Origin: Flavobacteriales bacterium 34_180_T64
GTDB lineage: Bacteria; Bacteroidota; Bacteroidia; Flavobacteriales; Flavobacteriaceae
NCBI GenBank assembly: GCA_002162765.1
Contig: MAAR01000006.1
Location: 62,001 to 126,000, forward strand
Direction of reading: 5' to 3'
DNA: 64,000 nucleotides
A model generated the notes under the pieces. It was not told the origin of the DNA, made no database searches, and worked only from the letters and a program-made list of their open reading frames with translations. Position 1 is the first letter of the stretch. Each line of letters begins with the position of its first letter. A program made the translations under genes and the position numbers. Of this stretch, positions 23,248-33,374 are shown piece after piece.

Positions 23248-24828
23248 ATGAAATTTAAGTACATTTTTCTATTCTTTATTGTAGGCTGTTCATCTAAATC
23301 TGAAGACTCATTAAATGTTTTTAGATATAATGAGCATAAAAATATTGGTTCTCTTGATCCTGCATTCGCAAAGGACAATGCCGATATCTGGGCGGTAAAC
23401 CAACTCTTTAATGGATTGGTTCAAATGGATGAAAATCTAAATGTAAAACCTGCAATTGCTAAACATTGGAGCATTTCGGATGATGGTCTTACGTATTCAT
23501 TTAGTTTACGGCATGACGTAAAATTCCATAAGCATTTTGTATTTGGAAAGGATTCGACACGTCATGTCTCCGCTAATGACTTCACTTTTAGTTTTAATCG
23601 ACTTATTGATAATGATGTGGCTTCGCCAGGACGTTGGGTATTGAATAAAGTTGAACATTTTAAAGCCGTTAACGATACCCTTTTTCAAATTAAACTAAAA
23701 CAAACTTTTCCTGCATTTTTGGGATTATTAACAATGAAATATTGTTCTGTGGTCCCAAAGGAAGTATTAGATTTATATGGTAATGATTTTAGATCTCATC
23801 CCATAGGAACCGGACCTTTTAAGTTTAAACGTTGGGAAGAAAATATCAAACTCGTTTTTAGAAAAAACAACCATTATTTTGAACACGATTCAAACGGCCA
23901 TAAATTACCTTATTTAGAGGCTATTGCCATTACGTTTTTACCAGATAAGCAAAGTGAGTTTTTACAGTTTACGCAAGGTAATATAGATTATGTTTCTGGG
24001 TTAGATGCATCTTATAAAGATGAAATCCTTACAGCAGATGGCCAGCTCAGAACTAAATATTCAAAAGATGTAAACATGATCAGAGGCCCATATTTGAATA
24101 CTGAATACCTCGCGTTTTATATGGATACTGAAGTTACTGAAATCCAATCAAAATTGATTAGAAAAGCTGTAAATATTGGATTCGATAGACAAAAAATGAT
24201 GACCTATTTACGAAATGGTATTGGTATTCCAGCTCATGGTGGATTTATTCCTAAAGGGCTTCCTGGTTATAATGAAAATGCTGGTTTTACATATCGTCCT
24301 CAAGAAGCAAAAAAATTGATTGAGCAGTTTAAAGAAGAAACTAATATAGTATCACCAGAAATAACCATAACAACTACAAGTAATTATTTAAGTTTTTGTG
24401 AATATATACAACGAGAATTACAAAAAACTGGGTTAATCGTGAATATCGACGTCATACCTGCAGCAACTTTAAAAGATGCAAAGGCCAATGGAAAATTAGA
24501 TGTTTTTAGAGCAAGTTGGGTTGCAGATTATCCTGATGCTGAAAATTATTTATCCTTATACTATAGTAAAAATTTTGCTCCAAACGGTCCAAATTATACG
24601 CACTTTAAAAATGATAAATTTGACGACTGGTATGAACTCGCCTTTTCTGAAACGAGCACTGAAAAACGTGAATTGCTCTATTCTAAAATGGACTCGTTAA
24701 TAATGCAAGCGGCTCCTGTAGTACCCTTATTTTATGATGAAGTCGTAAGATTCACTAGAAAAAATGTAAACCATCTTGGGATTAATCCAATTAACCTTTT
24801 GGATCTAAAACGCGTTAAAAAGAACTAA
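23248..24828 (+). CDS. ABC transporter substrate-binding lipoprotein (peptide/SBP_bac_5)
   Basis: 526-residue lipoprotein (lipobox FIVGC, Cys14) of the DppA/OppA family, which binds peptides, nickel or related solutes. Family signatures are GSLDPAFAKDNADIWAVNQLFNGLV near the start, YTFSFxLRHDVKFH-type segment (residues about 85-95), HPIGTGPFKFKRWEEN, VNIGFDRQKMM, and DVFRASWVADYPDAENYLSLYYS. The length is normal. No permease or ATPase genes are adjacent, so it either serves a distant transporter or acts alone. Its end overlaps the convergent small membrane gene by 4 bases. Confidence 0.9.
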   Translation: MKFKYIFLFFIVGCSSKSEDSLNVFRYNEHKNIGSLDPAFAKDNADIWAVNQLFNGLVQMDENLNVKPAIAKHWSISDDGLTYSFSLRHDVKFHKHFVFGKDSTRHVSANDFTFSFNRLIDNDVASPGRWVLNKVEHFKAVNDTLFQIKLKQTFPAFLGLLTMKYCSVVPKEVLDLYGNDFRSHPIGTGPFKFKRWEENIKLVFRKNNHYFEHDSNGHKLPYLEAIAITFLPDKQSEFLQFTQGNIDYVSGLDASYKDEILTADGQLRTKYSKDVNMIRGPYLNTEYLAFYMDTEVTEIQSKLIRKAVNIGFDRQKMMTYLRNGIGIPAHGGFIPKGLPGYNENAGFTYRPQEAKKLIEQFKEETNIVSPEITITTTSNYLSFCEYIQRELQKTGLIVNIDVIPAATLKDAKANGKLDVFRASWVADYPDAENYLSLYYSKNFAPNGPNYTHFKNDKFDDWYELAFSETSTEKRELLYSKMDSLIMQAAPVVPLFYDEVVRFTRKNVNHLGINPINLLDLKRVKKN

Positions 24829-25157
24829 CTGTCTTCCAAATTTCGACCAATATCTTGGATCTCATCTTTCTCAACGACAACTTCTTTTTTCCATTTTTTA
24901 TTTAATATATGGTAAAACATAATGGCTGCACCAAGTCCGAACGGTACCGCAATAAATATTAATGTTGAAGTATCGTCAAAATCAATGCCCAAATCAAAAA
25001 TCATATCGGCGAACCCAATAACTAGTCCACCAACAGCAGAACCTGCATAATAAGATATTACGCCTAAAACGGCAAAGAGCCATCTGTGTTGATTAAATTC
25101 TTCCGCTAGTCTATAGAAATAACGTCCTAAAAGTACGATCAAAATAATACTTAACAT
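24825..25157 (-). CDS. Small membrane protein, function unknown
   Basis: 110 residues with three hydrophobic segments (about 1-12, 26-50 and 64-84) and a charged C-terminal tail (KKWKKEVVVEKDEIQDIGRN). It begins 18 bases after the GlmU-like gene on the same strand, so the two are probably co-transcribed. Its last bases overlap the convergent substrate-binding protein gene. I do not recognise the family with confidence. Confidence 0.65.
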   Translation of the reverse strand: MLSIILIVLLGRYFYRLAEEFNQHRWLFAVLGVISYYAGSAVGGLVIGFADMIFDLGIDFDDTSTLIFIAVPFGLGAAIMFYHILNKKWKKEVVVEKDEIQDIGRNLEDS

Positions 25158-25175
25158 ACATTTGTCTTTATCCGT

Positions 25176-26351
25176 TTATTCTCTTCTAAATCGCTTTGTC
25201 TCTTCAAAAACATGCTCTAAAATTTCAGCGTCTTTTGAACTAAATTCAATATTTCGCCTTGACATCACCACATTGGCCACTTCAAATGCCTTTTTAGTAA
25301 GATAGGTCGTAAATCCAGAATATCCTCCCCAAGAAAAACTTGGCACAAAATTTCTTGGAAATCCAGAACCAAAAATATTAGCACTTACACCTACAACTGT
25401 CCCTGTGTTAAACATTGTATTTATGCCACATTTGCTATGGTCACCCATCATAAGTCCACAGAATTGCAAACCAGTTTTAGCGAAGCCTTCCGTTTGATAA
25501 TCCCAGAGTCTGACCTCAGCATAATTATTTTTCAAGTTTGAATTATTAGTATCGGCACCAAGATTACACCATTCTCCCAAAACAGAATTGCCTAAAAAAC
25601 CATCGTGTCCTTTATTTGAATACCCAAACAATACAGAATTATTCACCTCTCCTCCTACTTTACTATAGGGTCCTACGGTAGTTGGCCCGTAAATTTTTGC
25701 CCCTAATTTCACAATAGCATTATTGCACAAAGCGAAAGGTCCTCTAATTATACTTCCTTCCATAATTTCAGCATTCTTGCCAATATATATAGGTCCAGTA
25801 CTAGCGTTAAGTGTTGCAAATTCAAGTTTCGCACCTTCCTCTATAAAAATTTGATCCTGACCAATGATTTGATTTGTATTCGAAATTGGCTCCGACGTTC
25901 TGCCATGTGTCAATAATTCAAAATCCGCTTTTAGTGCGTCTCCATTTTTAGAAAAAATATCCCAAGTGTGCTCAATCTTCAAAATAGAGTCATTATACTC
26001 AATGGCCTCATAGGTATCAAAGTCAATATCTTCCTGTGTATCTTTTGTAAAAAATGCCAACACATATTCATCCTTAAATATAGCTTGATTTACATTTAAG
26101 TTTTTTATCATTTTCACCAATTGTGCATTTGGTAAATACGACCCATTTATCATTACATTCTCATCATACTCTACCATTGGATACTTTTCGGCCAAGTATT
26201 CTTCAGTAATTGTAGTTGTAGTATTACCTAATTGAATTTCCCATTTTTCTCTAATAGTTAATATTCCTACTCTAATATCGGCAACAGGACGTGTGTAAGT
26301 AAAGGGCAATAAATTATTACGTGAAGGACCGTCAAATAGTATATAATTCAT
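25176..26351 (-). CDS. GlmU-like sugar nucleotidyltransferase with left-handed beta-helix
   Basis: 391 residues. The start MNYILFDGPSRNNLLPFTYTRPVADIRVGI is shared with a Bacteroidota family annotated as GlmU-like or putative sugar nucleotidyltransferase. The canonical pyrophosphorylase loop (LAAGxGTRM) is absent. The second half (about 170-360) is a hexapeptide-repeat beta-helix (for example GPIYIGKNAEIMEGSIIRGP, and NAIVKLGAKIYGPTTVGPYS). The catalytic role is unproven; the beta-helix suggests an acyltransferase-like module. rpmE lies upstream beyond a terminator. Confidence 0.85.
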   Translation of the reverse strand: MNYILFDGPSRNNLLPFTYTRPVADIRVGILTIREKWEIQLGNTTTTITEEYLAEKYPMVEYDENVMINGSYLPNAQLVKMIKNLNVNQAIFKDEYVLAFFTKDTQEDIDFDTYEAIEYNDSILKIEHTWDIFSKNGDALKADFELLTHGRTSEPISNTNQIIGQDQIFIEEGAKLEFATLNASTGPIYIGKNAEIMEGSIIRGPFALCNNAIVKLGAKIYGPTTVGPYSKVGGEVNNSVLFGYSNKGHDGFLGNSVLGEWCNLGADTNNSNLKNNYAEVRLWDYQTEGFAKTGLQFCGLMMGDHSKCGINTMFNTGTVVGVSANIFGSGFPRNFVPSFSWGGYSGFTTYLTKKAFEVANVVMSRRNIEFSSKDAEILEHVFEETKRFRRE

Positions 26352-26372
26352 TTGATTGCTTTTTGTAAAAAT

Positions 26373-26403
26373 AAAAAAGCCTTTCTACAGTAGAAAGGCT
26401 TTT
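26373..26403. terminator. Terminator after rpmE
   Basis: Perfect 13-base stem AAAAGCCTTTCTA (26375-26387) with TAGAAAGGCTTTT (26391-26403) and a T run on the minus strand, 24 bases after the rpmE stop. Confidence 0.85.
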
Positions 26404-26426
26404 CATAAATATATTTTATTCTAAAC

Positions 26427-26678
26427 TTATTTTTTAAATTTAGCGTATTTGTTTTTGAATTTATCAATACGTCCAGCAGTATCAACCAATTTAGACTTAC
26501 CTGTATAAAATGGATGTGATGTTCTAGAAATCTCTAATTTTATTAATGGATACTCAACACCTTCAACTTCTAAAGTTTCGTTTGTATCTGCTGTTGACTT
26601 TGTTAAAAATACATCTTCATTAGACATATCTTTAAACGCTACAAGTCTATAATTTTCTGGATGTATACCTTTTCTCAT
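26427..26678 (-). CDS. rpmE: 50S ribosomal protein L31 type B
   Basis: 83 residues: [20 protein letters not shown] at the start, [20 protein letters not shown] in the middle, and [10 protein letters not shown] at the end, all diagnostic of L31. The CxxC zinc ligands of type A are absent, so this is the zinc-free type B. In many bacteria the two forms swap under zinc limitation; whether a zinc form exists here cannot be seen. It has a near-ideal promoter at 26716-26745 and its own terminator. Confidence 0.96.
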   Translation of the reverse strand: MRKGIHPENYRLVAFKDMSNEDVFLTKSTADTNETLEVEGVEYPLIKLEISRTSHPFYTGKSKLVDTAGRIDKFKNKYAKFKK

Positions 26679-26715
26679 TACTAAATGCTTTAATATCGTT
26701 TCGTTTTTCGAGCTG

Positions 26716-26745
26716 CAAATTTAAGTAATTTTTATAAATTACCAA
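26716..26745 (-). promoter_or_regulatory. rpmE promoter
   Basis: On the minus strand TTG (26745-26743), a 19-base spacer, then TAAATTTG (26723-26716), about 37 bases before the rpmE start. It matches the Bacteroidota consensus very well. Confidence 0.75.
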
Positions 26746-26838
26746 TAATTTATTTCTTTTTTTATTCTTTACTTTTAATGTAACAAAATTAATGGAATTA
26801 ATACTAACCAACATATAAACAACCAAAACAATATTTTT

Positions 26839-27351
26839 ATGGAAACTCAAAAACTTTCAACTGGCAAATTCGCAATGAATTACGGCCTTATTCTAGGTGT
26901 AATAATGATTTTAATTGCAGTCGTGACATACGTTACTGGAATGACTCTAGATGGAGTACAATGGCCGCAATATCTATACTATATTATTTTCCCAATAGTA
27001 ATTATATATGCTATAAGTCAGTATAAAAAACACAACGCTAATGTATTGAGTTTAGGTGAAGCTATTAAAATAGGTGTTGTTATCGCAGCTATAAGTGCAA
27101 TTGTTTATATTATTTATGGACTCATATTCAATTATATTATAGATCCGGATTTTATGACTCAAATGATGGATGTTGTTAGAGACAAAATGCTTGAAAATCC
27201 TGATATAACTGAAGAAATGGTGGATCAGCAAATGAAGTTTGTTGAAATGTTCATGAACCCATTAGTAGGTTCTGCGTTCTGGATTGCTGCTAGTATGATA
27301 TTTGGCTTAATCTACTCGCTTATAGCTGGATTGGTTATGAAAAAAGAATAA
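26839..27351 (+). CDS. DUF4199 membrane protein
   Basis: 170 residues with four hydrophobic helices (about 15-33, 45-60, 78-100 and 145-166). The layout FAMNYGLILGVIMILIAVVTY, then LSLGEAIKIGVVIAAISAIVY, then an amphipathic stretch and a final GLIYSLIAGLVMKKE, matches DUF4199. This family is common in Bacteroidota and often encoded before a GtrB-like glycosyltransferase, as here (57 bases apart). Function unknown; a partnership with the glycosyltransferase in envelope lipid modification is inference from context. Confidence 0.85.
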   Translation: METQKLSTGKFAMNYGLILGVIMILIAVVTYVTGMTLDGVQWPQYLYYIIFPIVIIYAISQYKKHNANVLSLGEAIKIGVVIAAISAIVYIIYGLIFNYIIDPDFMTQMMDVVRDKMLENPDITEEMVDQQMKFVEMFMNPLVGSAFWIAASMIFGLIYSLIAGLVMKKE

Positions 27352-27374
27352 TAGGCATGCTGAAATAATTTCTT

Positions 27375-27382
27375 TATTTTTG
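27375..27382 (+). promoter_or_regulatory. Candidate -7 box for the glycosyltransferase
   Basis: TATTTTTG lies 26 bases before the start at 27409. It would allow separate transcription from the DUF4199 gene. Confidence 0.35.
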
Positions 27383-27408
27383 AAACATAGAATTTAGAAC
27401 ATATTTAC

Positions 27409-28356
27409 ATGAATATATCAGTAGTTATACCACTACTCAACGAACAGGAATCATTAACAGAATTACATGATTGGATTGCAAAAGTTATGCAATCCAATCA
27501 TTTTTCTTATGAAGTCATTTTTATTGACGATGGTAGTTCAGACGACTCGTGGAACGTCATTTCTGAATTATCTAGTAATTACAACACTATTAAAGGTATC
27601 CGTTTCTTAAAAAATTTCGGTAAGTCACAGGCCCTTCATGCTGGTTTTGAATTAGCTTCCGGTGACGTTATTATTACGATGGATGCCGACCTTCAAGATA
27701 ATCCAGATGAGATCCCAGGACTGTATAATATGATTATTGATCAAAACTATGATCTTGTATCTGGCTGGAAAAAGAAACGATACGATTCTGTTATTGCAAA
27801 AAACATACCTTCAAAGTTATTTAATTGGGCTGCTCGTAAAACTTCTGGTGTTACATTGAATGATTTTAATTGCGGATTGAAAGCCTATAAAAATGAGGTC
27901 GTTAAAAATATAGATGTTAATGGTGAAATGCATCGCTATATTCCAGTGTTAGCTAAAAATGCCGGATTCACAAAGATTGGAGAAAAAGTAGTACAGCATA
28001 AAGCCAGAAAATATGGCGAAACAAAATTTGGCATAGATCGATTTGTACATGGATTTTTAGATTTAATTACGATATGGTTTTTATCTAGATTTGGTAAACG
28101 ACCAATGCATTTATTTGGTGCATTAGGTGTCATCATGTTTGCAATTGGTTTCGGTTTTACACTCTACTTGGGAATAGATAAACTCTTTTTAAATCCTTAT
28201 GGACGCTTAATTACACAACGACCACAGTTTTATATTGCGCTTGCAACCATGATAATTGGAACACAATTTTTTATTGCAGGCTTTTTAGGCGAAATCATTC
28301 TTAGAACGAAGCGAGACAAAAAACGCTATTTAATAAAAGACAGGTTAAACATGTGA
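27409..28356 (+). CDS. GtrB/DPM-like glycosyltransferase family 2
   Basis: 315 residues. The GT-A catalytic domain spans 1-220 with [26 protein letters not shown] and the metal-binding [13 protein letters not shown]. Two C-terminal membrane helices (about 230-255 and 270-300) follow. This is the layout of polyprenyl-phosphate glucosyl/mannosyl transferases such as GtrB, which load a sugar from a nucleotide onto undecaprenyl phosphate at the inner membrane. The exact sugar is unknown. Downstream lie a phosphohexomutase and an MsbA-like exporter, consistent with glycan or glycolipid synthesis and export. Confidence 0.9.
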   Translation: MNISVVIPLLNEQESLTELHDWIAKVMQSNHFSYEVIFIDDGSSDDSWNVISELSSNYNTIKGIRFLKNFGKSQALHAGFELASGDVIITMDADLQDNPDEIPGLYNMIIDQNYDLVSGWKKKRYDSVIAKNIPSKLFNWAARKTSGVTLNDFNCGLKAYKNEVVKNIDVNGEMHRYIPVLAKNAGFTKIGEKVVQHKARKYGETKFGIDRFVHGFLDLITIWFLSRFGKRPMHLFGALGVIMFAIGFGFTLYLGIDKLFLNPYGRLITQRPQFYIALATMIIGTQFFIAGFLGEIILRTKRDKKRYLIKDRLNM

Positions 28357-28435
28357 AACTCACAATCGAAATAACGCTATTTTACCAATTAACAGTTATC
28401 TAAACCCTTACTTTTACAGCACACATTTATATCAT

Positions 28436-30166
28436 ATGATTTATATTGAACCTCAACTTTTAGAAAGAATAAATACGTGGCTGACACCTACATTCGACCA
28501 AGAAACTCAAGAGTATATTAGAAATTTAATTGCAATAAATCCTAAAGAACTCGAAGAAAGTTTTTATAAAGATTTAGAATTTGGGACTGGTGGAATGCGA
28601 GGCGTGATGGGAATTGGCACCAACAGAATAAACAAGTTTACACTTGGAAAAAACACCCAAGGCTTAAGCAACTATTTAAAACAATCGTTTCCTAATGAAA
28701 CGCTTAAGGTTGCTATAGCTTTTGATTGTAGACATAATAGTAAAACGTTAGCAAAAGTAGTCGCCGATGTGTTTTCGGCAAATGATATTCAAGTATATCT
28801 CTTTGAAGATTTACGTCCTACGCCAGAGCTATCCTTTACATTAAAACATTTAAATTGTCATTGTGGTATTGTTCTAACGGCATCTCATAATCCACCCGAG
28901 TATAATGGCTACAAAGTATATTGGCAAGATGGCGGACAATTAGTTCCTCCTCATGATGCAGAGATAATTGCTGAAATAAATCGCTTGAACTATTCAGAAA
29001 TCAAGTTTGAAGCGAACCAAAATTTAATTCAATATATAGGAAAAGACATTGATGACGTATTTATAAATGCATCCATAAAAAATGGCAGTTTTAATACGCC
29101 TTCGGAAGCTAAAGACAAACTCAACATTGTGTTTACTTCCTTGCATGGCACATCGATCACCACCATTCCTGAGACCTTAAAGCGTGCTGGATATAACAAC
29201 GTACACATTGTTGAAGAACAACGTGAACCCAATGGTAATTTCCCAACGGTAAAATCTCCTAACCCAGAAGAACCTGAAGCACTTAAAATGGCATTAGATT
29301 TGGCCGAAAAAGTAAATGGAGATATTGTTATTGGTACTGATCCAGATAGTGATCGTATTGGTGTTGCCGTCAGAGGCCTAGATAATAAAATGATTCTGTT
29401 AAACGGAAATCAAGCGATGGTATTAATGACCAACTTTCTTTTAAAACAATGGAAAGCACAACATCGGATTCAGGGCAAAGAATTTATTGGGTCAACCATA
29501 GTCTCTACACCTATGATGACTGAATTAGCAAAAGGTTACGATGTGGAATGCAAAATTGGCTTGACTGGTTTCAAATGGATTGCCAAAATGATAAAAGACT
29601 TCCCAGAGCTTAATTTTATCGGTGGTGGCGAGGAAAGTTTTGGGTTTATGGTTGGTGATTTCGTTAGAGATAAAGACGCTATCACAGCTTCTTTACTTGC
29701 CTGTGAAATTGCTGCTCAAGCAAAAGCCAACGGGATATCAGTATATGAAGAATTAATTCAACTTTATGTTGAATATGGGCTATACAAAGAACGCCTAATT
29801 TCAATGACTAAAAAAGGAATTGAAGGTGCAGAAGAGATTAAACAAATGATGATTGATGCTCGAAATAATCCACTAATTGAGGTCAATGCATCTCGTGTAA
29901 TTCGGATAGAAGACTACGATTCTTCAGTAGCTAAAAACATAATTACGGGAGAAGAGCATACTATTGATGTTCCAAAATCTAATGTATTGATATACTATAC
30001 TGAAGATGGCAGTATGATTGCATTACGACCAAGTGGAACCGAACCAAAAATTAAGTTTTATATTAGCGTAAACACAAATCTAGACAGTATGTCAGATTTT
30101 AATAAAGTGGAGCAATTTTTGGAAAACAGAATTGATGCCATTTTAAAAGGTATGAATCTCAACTAA
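28436..30166 (+). CDS. Phosphohexomutase (phosphoglucomutase/phosphomannomutase)
   Basis: 576-residue alpha-D-phosphohexomutase of the PGM2-like type, which interconverts hexose-1- and hexose-6-phosphates. It has the start [18 protein letters not shown], the phosphoserine loop [13 protein letters not shown] (Ser150), the magnesium loop [13 protein letters not shown], the sugar-binding [10 protein letters not shown] and the phosphate-binding [12 protein letters not shown]. It supplies glucose-1-phosphate or mannose-1-phosphate. The stop codon abuts the ATG of the ABC exporter gene, so the two are co-transcribed. Sugar specificity cannot be read from the sequence. Confidence 0.94.
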   Translation: MIYIEPQLLERINTWLTPTFDQETQEYIRNLIAINPKELEESFYKDLEFGTGGMRGVMGIGTNRINKFTLGKNTQGLSNYLKQSFPNETLKVAIAFDCRHNSKTLAKVVADVFSANDIQVYLFEDLRPTPELSFTLKHLNCHCGIVLTASHNPPEYNGYKVYWQDGGQLVPPHDAEIIAEINRLNYSEIKFEANQNLIQYIGKDIDDVFINASIKNGSFNTPSEAKDKLNIVFTSLHGTSITTIPETLKRAGYNNVHIVEEQREPNGNFPTVKSPNPEEPEALKMALDLAEKVNGDIVIGTDPDSDRIGVAVRGLDNKMILLNGNQAMVLMTNFLLKQWKAQHRIQGKEFIGSTIVSTPMMTELAKGYDVECKIGLTGFKWIAKMIKDFPELNFIGGGEESFGFMVGDFVRDKDAITASLLACEIAAQAKANGISVYEELIQLYVEYGLYKERLISMTKKGIEGAEEIKQMMIDARNNPLIEVNASRVIRIEDYDSSVAKNIITGEEHTIDVPKSNVLIYYTEDGSMIALRPSGTEPKIKFYISVNTNLDSMSDFNKVEQFLENRIDAILKGMNLN

Positions 30167-31993
30167 ATGGATTACATAAAGAAACTTTCCCGTTTTATTA
30201 TTCCTTATAAACGTTATGGTATTTTAAATATCATAGCTAATGTTTTTTATGCATTGTTTAGCACACTCGCTATGATTTCTCTGATGCCAATGATTAATGT
30301 ATTATTTGGTGAAGGTGAAAGAATAACTCATAAACCGATATATTCTGGTATTTCTAGTATTAAAGATTTCTCCGAAGATTATATAAATTACATTATTACA
30401 ACAACCTCAGAATTGCATGGACCACAGCGTTCGTTGCTGTATATGATTATTTTAATTGTCATCTTATTTTTACTCAAAAACTTTTTTAATTACTTAGGCT
30501 TATATTTCATTACTTTTTTACGAAATGGTGTTTTAAAAGATTTACGAAATGAGATTTACAACAAGGTAACCCGATTACCTATTTCTTATTATTCTGAAAA
30601 GAAAAAAGGAGATATTATTGCAAGAATTTCAGGAGATGTAAATGAAGTTAAGAACTCATTGCTAGCTATACTAGAGCTTATTGTAAAAGAACCTTTAACC
30701 ATATTATTTGCAATCATCGCTATGTTTGCTACATCTGTAAAACTGACCATTTTTGTGTTTCTATTTATACCAATTTCAGGATTTATAATCTCTAGAATAG
30801 GTAAGAGTTTAAAGAAAAAATCGAGCAGAGTTCAAGCAGAACAAGGTGTGTTTTTATCTACATTAGAAGAAACACTAAGCGGACTGAAAGTTATTAAAGG
30901 CTTTAATGCAGAAAAACAATTTAATGATACCTTTCAAAAATCTACAAATCGTTTTTATAATTTTTCAAATGTCTTAATGAACCGCCAAAACTTAGCTTCG
31001 CCTATGAGTGAGGTTTTAGGTATTATTACTATTGCAGTATTACTTTGGTATGGAGGAAGCATGGTTTTGATAGATAAAACTCTATCCGGTGGTGCTTTTA
31101 TTGTTTATATAGGTTTAGCATGGCAAATTCTTACTCCAGCAAAAGCTATAAGTAAAGCAAGTTATAAAGTAAAGGCTGGAAATGCTGCTGCAGATCGTGT
31201 TTTAGAAATTCTGAATACGAAGTCGCCATTAGATGATAAACCTGACGCAATTGAAAAGACCGACTTCAATGAAGCCATCATTCTTAATAATGTATCTTTC
31301 AAATATGACGACGACTACGTTTTGAAAGATTTCACAATCAAAGTCCCTAAAGGTAAGAGCATAGCATTGGTAGGCCAATCTGGAAGCGGTAAAAGTACGA
31401 TCGCCAATTTAGTAACTCGTTTTTATGATGTTACTCATGGGACAATTACTATCGATGGACAAGATATTCGGGAGCTCACCAAACATTCATTAAGAAGTTT
31501 ATTAGGTTTGGTTACTCAAGATTCTATTCTGTTTAATGAAACCATTGCAAATAACTTAAGGATTGGAAAAGAAGATGCATCAGATGCAGAAATTATCGAA
31601 GCACTGAAAATCGCAAATGCTTGGGAGTTTGTAAAAGACTTGTCTAAAGGTATTGAAACAAATATTGGAGATTCCGGAAATAAATTGTCTGGTGGACAAA
31701 AGCAACGTTTAAGTATCGCTCGTGCCGTATTGAAAAATCCACCAATTATGATTCTCGATGAAGCCACCTCAGCTTTGGATACAGAAAGCGAACGCCTAGT
31801 CCAAATTGCTCTTGAGAATATGATGAAAAATAGAACTTCAATTGTAATTGCTCATAGACTATCTACCATTCAAAATGCTGATGAAATCATAGTCATGCAA
31901 AAGGGACAAATAGTTGAGCAAGGAACTCATAATGAACTTTTATCTAAGGCTGGTGTCTATAGTAAGCTTGTAGGCATGCAAAGCTTCGATTAA
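30167..31993 (+). CDS. MsbA-like ABC exporter, fused membrane and ATPase domains
   Basis: 608-residue half-transporter. The six-helix exporter domain covers about 15-340. The ATPase domain has Walker A GQSGSGKST (about 405), the Q-loop VTQDSILFNE, the signature LSGGQKQR, Walker B IMILDEATSALD and the H-loop IAHRLST. It resembles MsbA-type lipid A or lipid flippases and would work as a homodimer in the inner membrane. It starts right after the phosphohexomutase stop. The substrate is unproven; lipid-linked glycan or lipid A is likely from the neighbourhood. Confidence 0.92.
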   Translation: MDYIKKLSRFIIPYKRYGILNIIANVFYALFSTLAMISLMPMINVLFGEGERITHKPIYSGISSIKDFSEDYINYIITTTSELHGPQRSLLYMIILIVILFLLKNFFNYLGLYFITFLRNGVLKDLRNEIYNKVTRLPISYYSEKKKGDIIARISGDVNEVKNSLLAILELIVKEPLTILFAIIAMFATSVKLTIFVFLFIPISGFIISRIGKSLKKKSSRVQAEQGVFLSTLEETLSGLKVIKGFNAEKQFNDTFQKSTNRFYNFSNVLMNRQNLASPMSEVLGIITIAVLLWYGGSMVLIDKTLSGGAFIVYIGLAWQILTPAKAISKASYKVKAGNAAADRVLEILNTKSPLDDKPDAIEKTDFNEAIILNNVSFKYDDDYVLKDFTIKVPKGKSIALVGQSGSGKSTIANLVTRFYDVTHGTITIDGQDIRELTKHSLRSLLGLVTQDSILFNETIANNLRIGKEDASDAEIIEALKIANAWEFVKDLSKGIETNIGDSGNKLSGGQKQRLSIARAVLKNPPIMILDEATSALDTESERLVQIALENMMKNRTSIVIAHRLSTIQNADEIIVMQKGQIVEQGTHNELLSKAGVYSKLVGMQSFD

Positions 31994-32289
31994 AATCAAA
32001 ATTTCTAAAGTTTTATAAAAAAGAAAAGGACACAACTTTCGTCACATCCTTTTCGTTCTATTACCAGATTTGGGGACACTGGTAATATTTAGTAGGTTAA
32101 ACTGGTGTAAACATAAAACAAAAAAGCATACAAACCTAGCAAAAAATGCATTTCACCGATATTTTTTGTATTTCATCGAAATTATATAATACTAATTATC
32201 TGACTACTAGCTCTATACCCTATTTTAATATATTTTGGAATTTTCATTAAACTTTTACTAAATTCAACAGTCTTAATAGAAAACATTTT
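31994..32289. other. 296-base gap with no supported gene
   Basis: AT-rich spacer between the ABC exporter and the second ECF operon. A stem GAAAAGGA (32023-32030) with TCCTTTTC (32047-32054) may end the exporter transcript, though no strong T run follows. Two short direct repeats ATTTCA(C/T)CGA occur near 32150-32180. I see no coding or RNA gene. Confidence 0.5.
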
Positions 32290-32832
32290 GTGGATAGTGA
32301 TTTAGACTTACTACATCGATTAAAATCAGATACAACCAAGGAACAAGCCTTTAGAGAGCTATTAAATCTCTATAAGGAGCGCTTGTATTGGCATATTCGA
32401 AAAATAGTCATTTCCCATGATGATACTGATGATGTATTACAAAATACATTTATAAAAGTGTATAACAATATTCATAAGTTTAAGGGTGAAAGCAAACTAT
32501 TTTCTTGGATGTATCGTATTGCAACCAATGAATCCATTACGCACTTAAATAAAAATGCGAAGCGTTTAAATATCACTAACGAAGAGCTCCAACAACAATC
32601 ACTTAACAACCTACAATCAGATGTTTATTTTGATGGTGACGAGATTCAACTTAAATTACAAAAGGCAATTGCTATATTGCCACAGAAGCAGCAATTAGTA
32701 TTTAATATGAAATATTTTGATAATTTAAAATACACAGCAATGTCTGAAATTTTAGACACTAGCGAAGGGGCTTTAAAAGCATCATATCATATTGCCGTAA
32801 AAAAAATAGAAGCCTATTTAACAACTAATTAA
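32290..32832 (+). CDS. ECF RNA polymerase sigma factor
   Basis: 180 residues with region 2 (about 25-95: YWHIRKIVISHDDTDDVLQN, FKGESKLFSWMYRIATNESI) and region 4 (about 125-175: LPQKQQLVFNMKYFDNLKYT, then SEILDTSEGALKASYH). The start is GTG at 32290. No ATG is available before region 2, and homologous flavobacterial proteins begin with a similar MD...LL.RLK. It heads a three-gene operon with a single-pass membrane protein and a periplasmic protein, a known flavobacterial arrangement that probably responds to envelope stress. Confidence 0.9.
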   Translation: MDSDLDLLHRLKSDTTKEQAFRELLNLYKERLYWHIRKIVISHDDTDDVLQNTFIKVYNNIHKFKGESKLFSWMYRIATNESITHLNKNAKRLNITNEELQQQSLNNLQSDVYFDGDEIQLKLQKAIAILPQKQQLVFNMKYFDNLKYTAMSEILDTSEGALKASYHIAVKKIEAYLTTN

Positions 32833-32864
32833 ACCTTTTGACCTAATTTTAGTCAAAGAAACAA

Positions 32865-33374
32865 ATGACAAACAAGAGATTACATACTATAAAGAAGACA
32901 GGTTTTAAAGCACCAGACAACTATTTTGAATCTTTTGATGAGCGTTTATTGGATACTTTTAATGCAAATCAACAGCTATCAAATATTGAAACAAGTGGCC
33001 ATAAAATCCCTGAACAGTATTTAGAATCTTTTGATAAAAAATTGCTTTCTAAAATTTCTCCTATAAATGAACCAAAAGTTGTTCAGTTTATATCCTGGAA
33101 CAAATTAGCATATACGATAGCCGTTGCTGCAAGTTTGATACTGATATTTAGCTTGGTTTTTAAGGCTTCATATGATTTGTCATTTGAAACAATTGAAACT
33201 GCTTCATTAGAAATATTCCTAGATGAAGGCGAATTTACAAGCTATGAATTGGCATCACTCTTAACCGATGATGAATTAAATTCTAACAGCTTTACGGAAA
33301 CAAGCATTTCAGAATCTTCGATCGAAGATTATTTATTAGAAAATGCTTCAATTGAAGACTTAATTATTGAATAA
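32865..33374 (+). CDS. Putative membrane anti-sigma factor
   Basis: 169 residues with one membrane helix at about 78-98 (LAYTIAVAASLILIFSLVF). The cytoplasmic part holds two copies of a short motif: GFKAPDNYFESFDERLLDTF (about 13-32) and GHKIPEQYLESFDKKLLSKI (about 45-64). The periplasmic tail is acidic (many Glu and Asp; final IEDYLLENASIEDLIIE). It lies between the ECF sigma gene and the periplasmic sensor-like gene and overlaps the latter by one base. The anti-sigma role is inferred from position and topology; it lacks a recognisable zinc-binding (HxxxCxxC) motif. Confidence 0.75.
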   Translation: MTNKRLHTIKKTGFKAPDNYFESFDERLLDTFNANQQLSNIETSGHKIPEQYLESFDKKLLSKISPINEPKVVQFISWNKLAYTIAVAASLILIFSLVFKASYDLSFETIETASLEIFLDEGEFTSYELASLLTDDELNSNSFTETSISESSIEDYLLENASIEDLIIE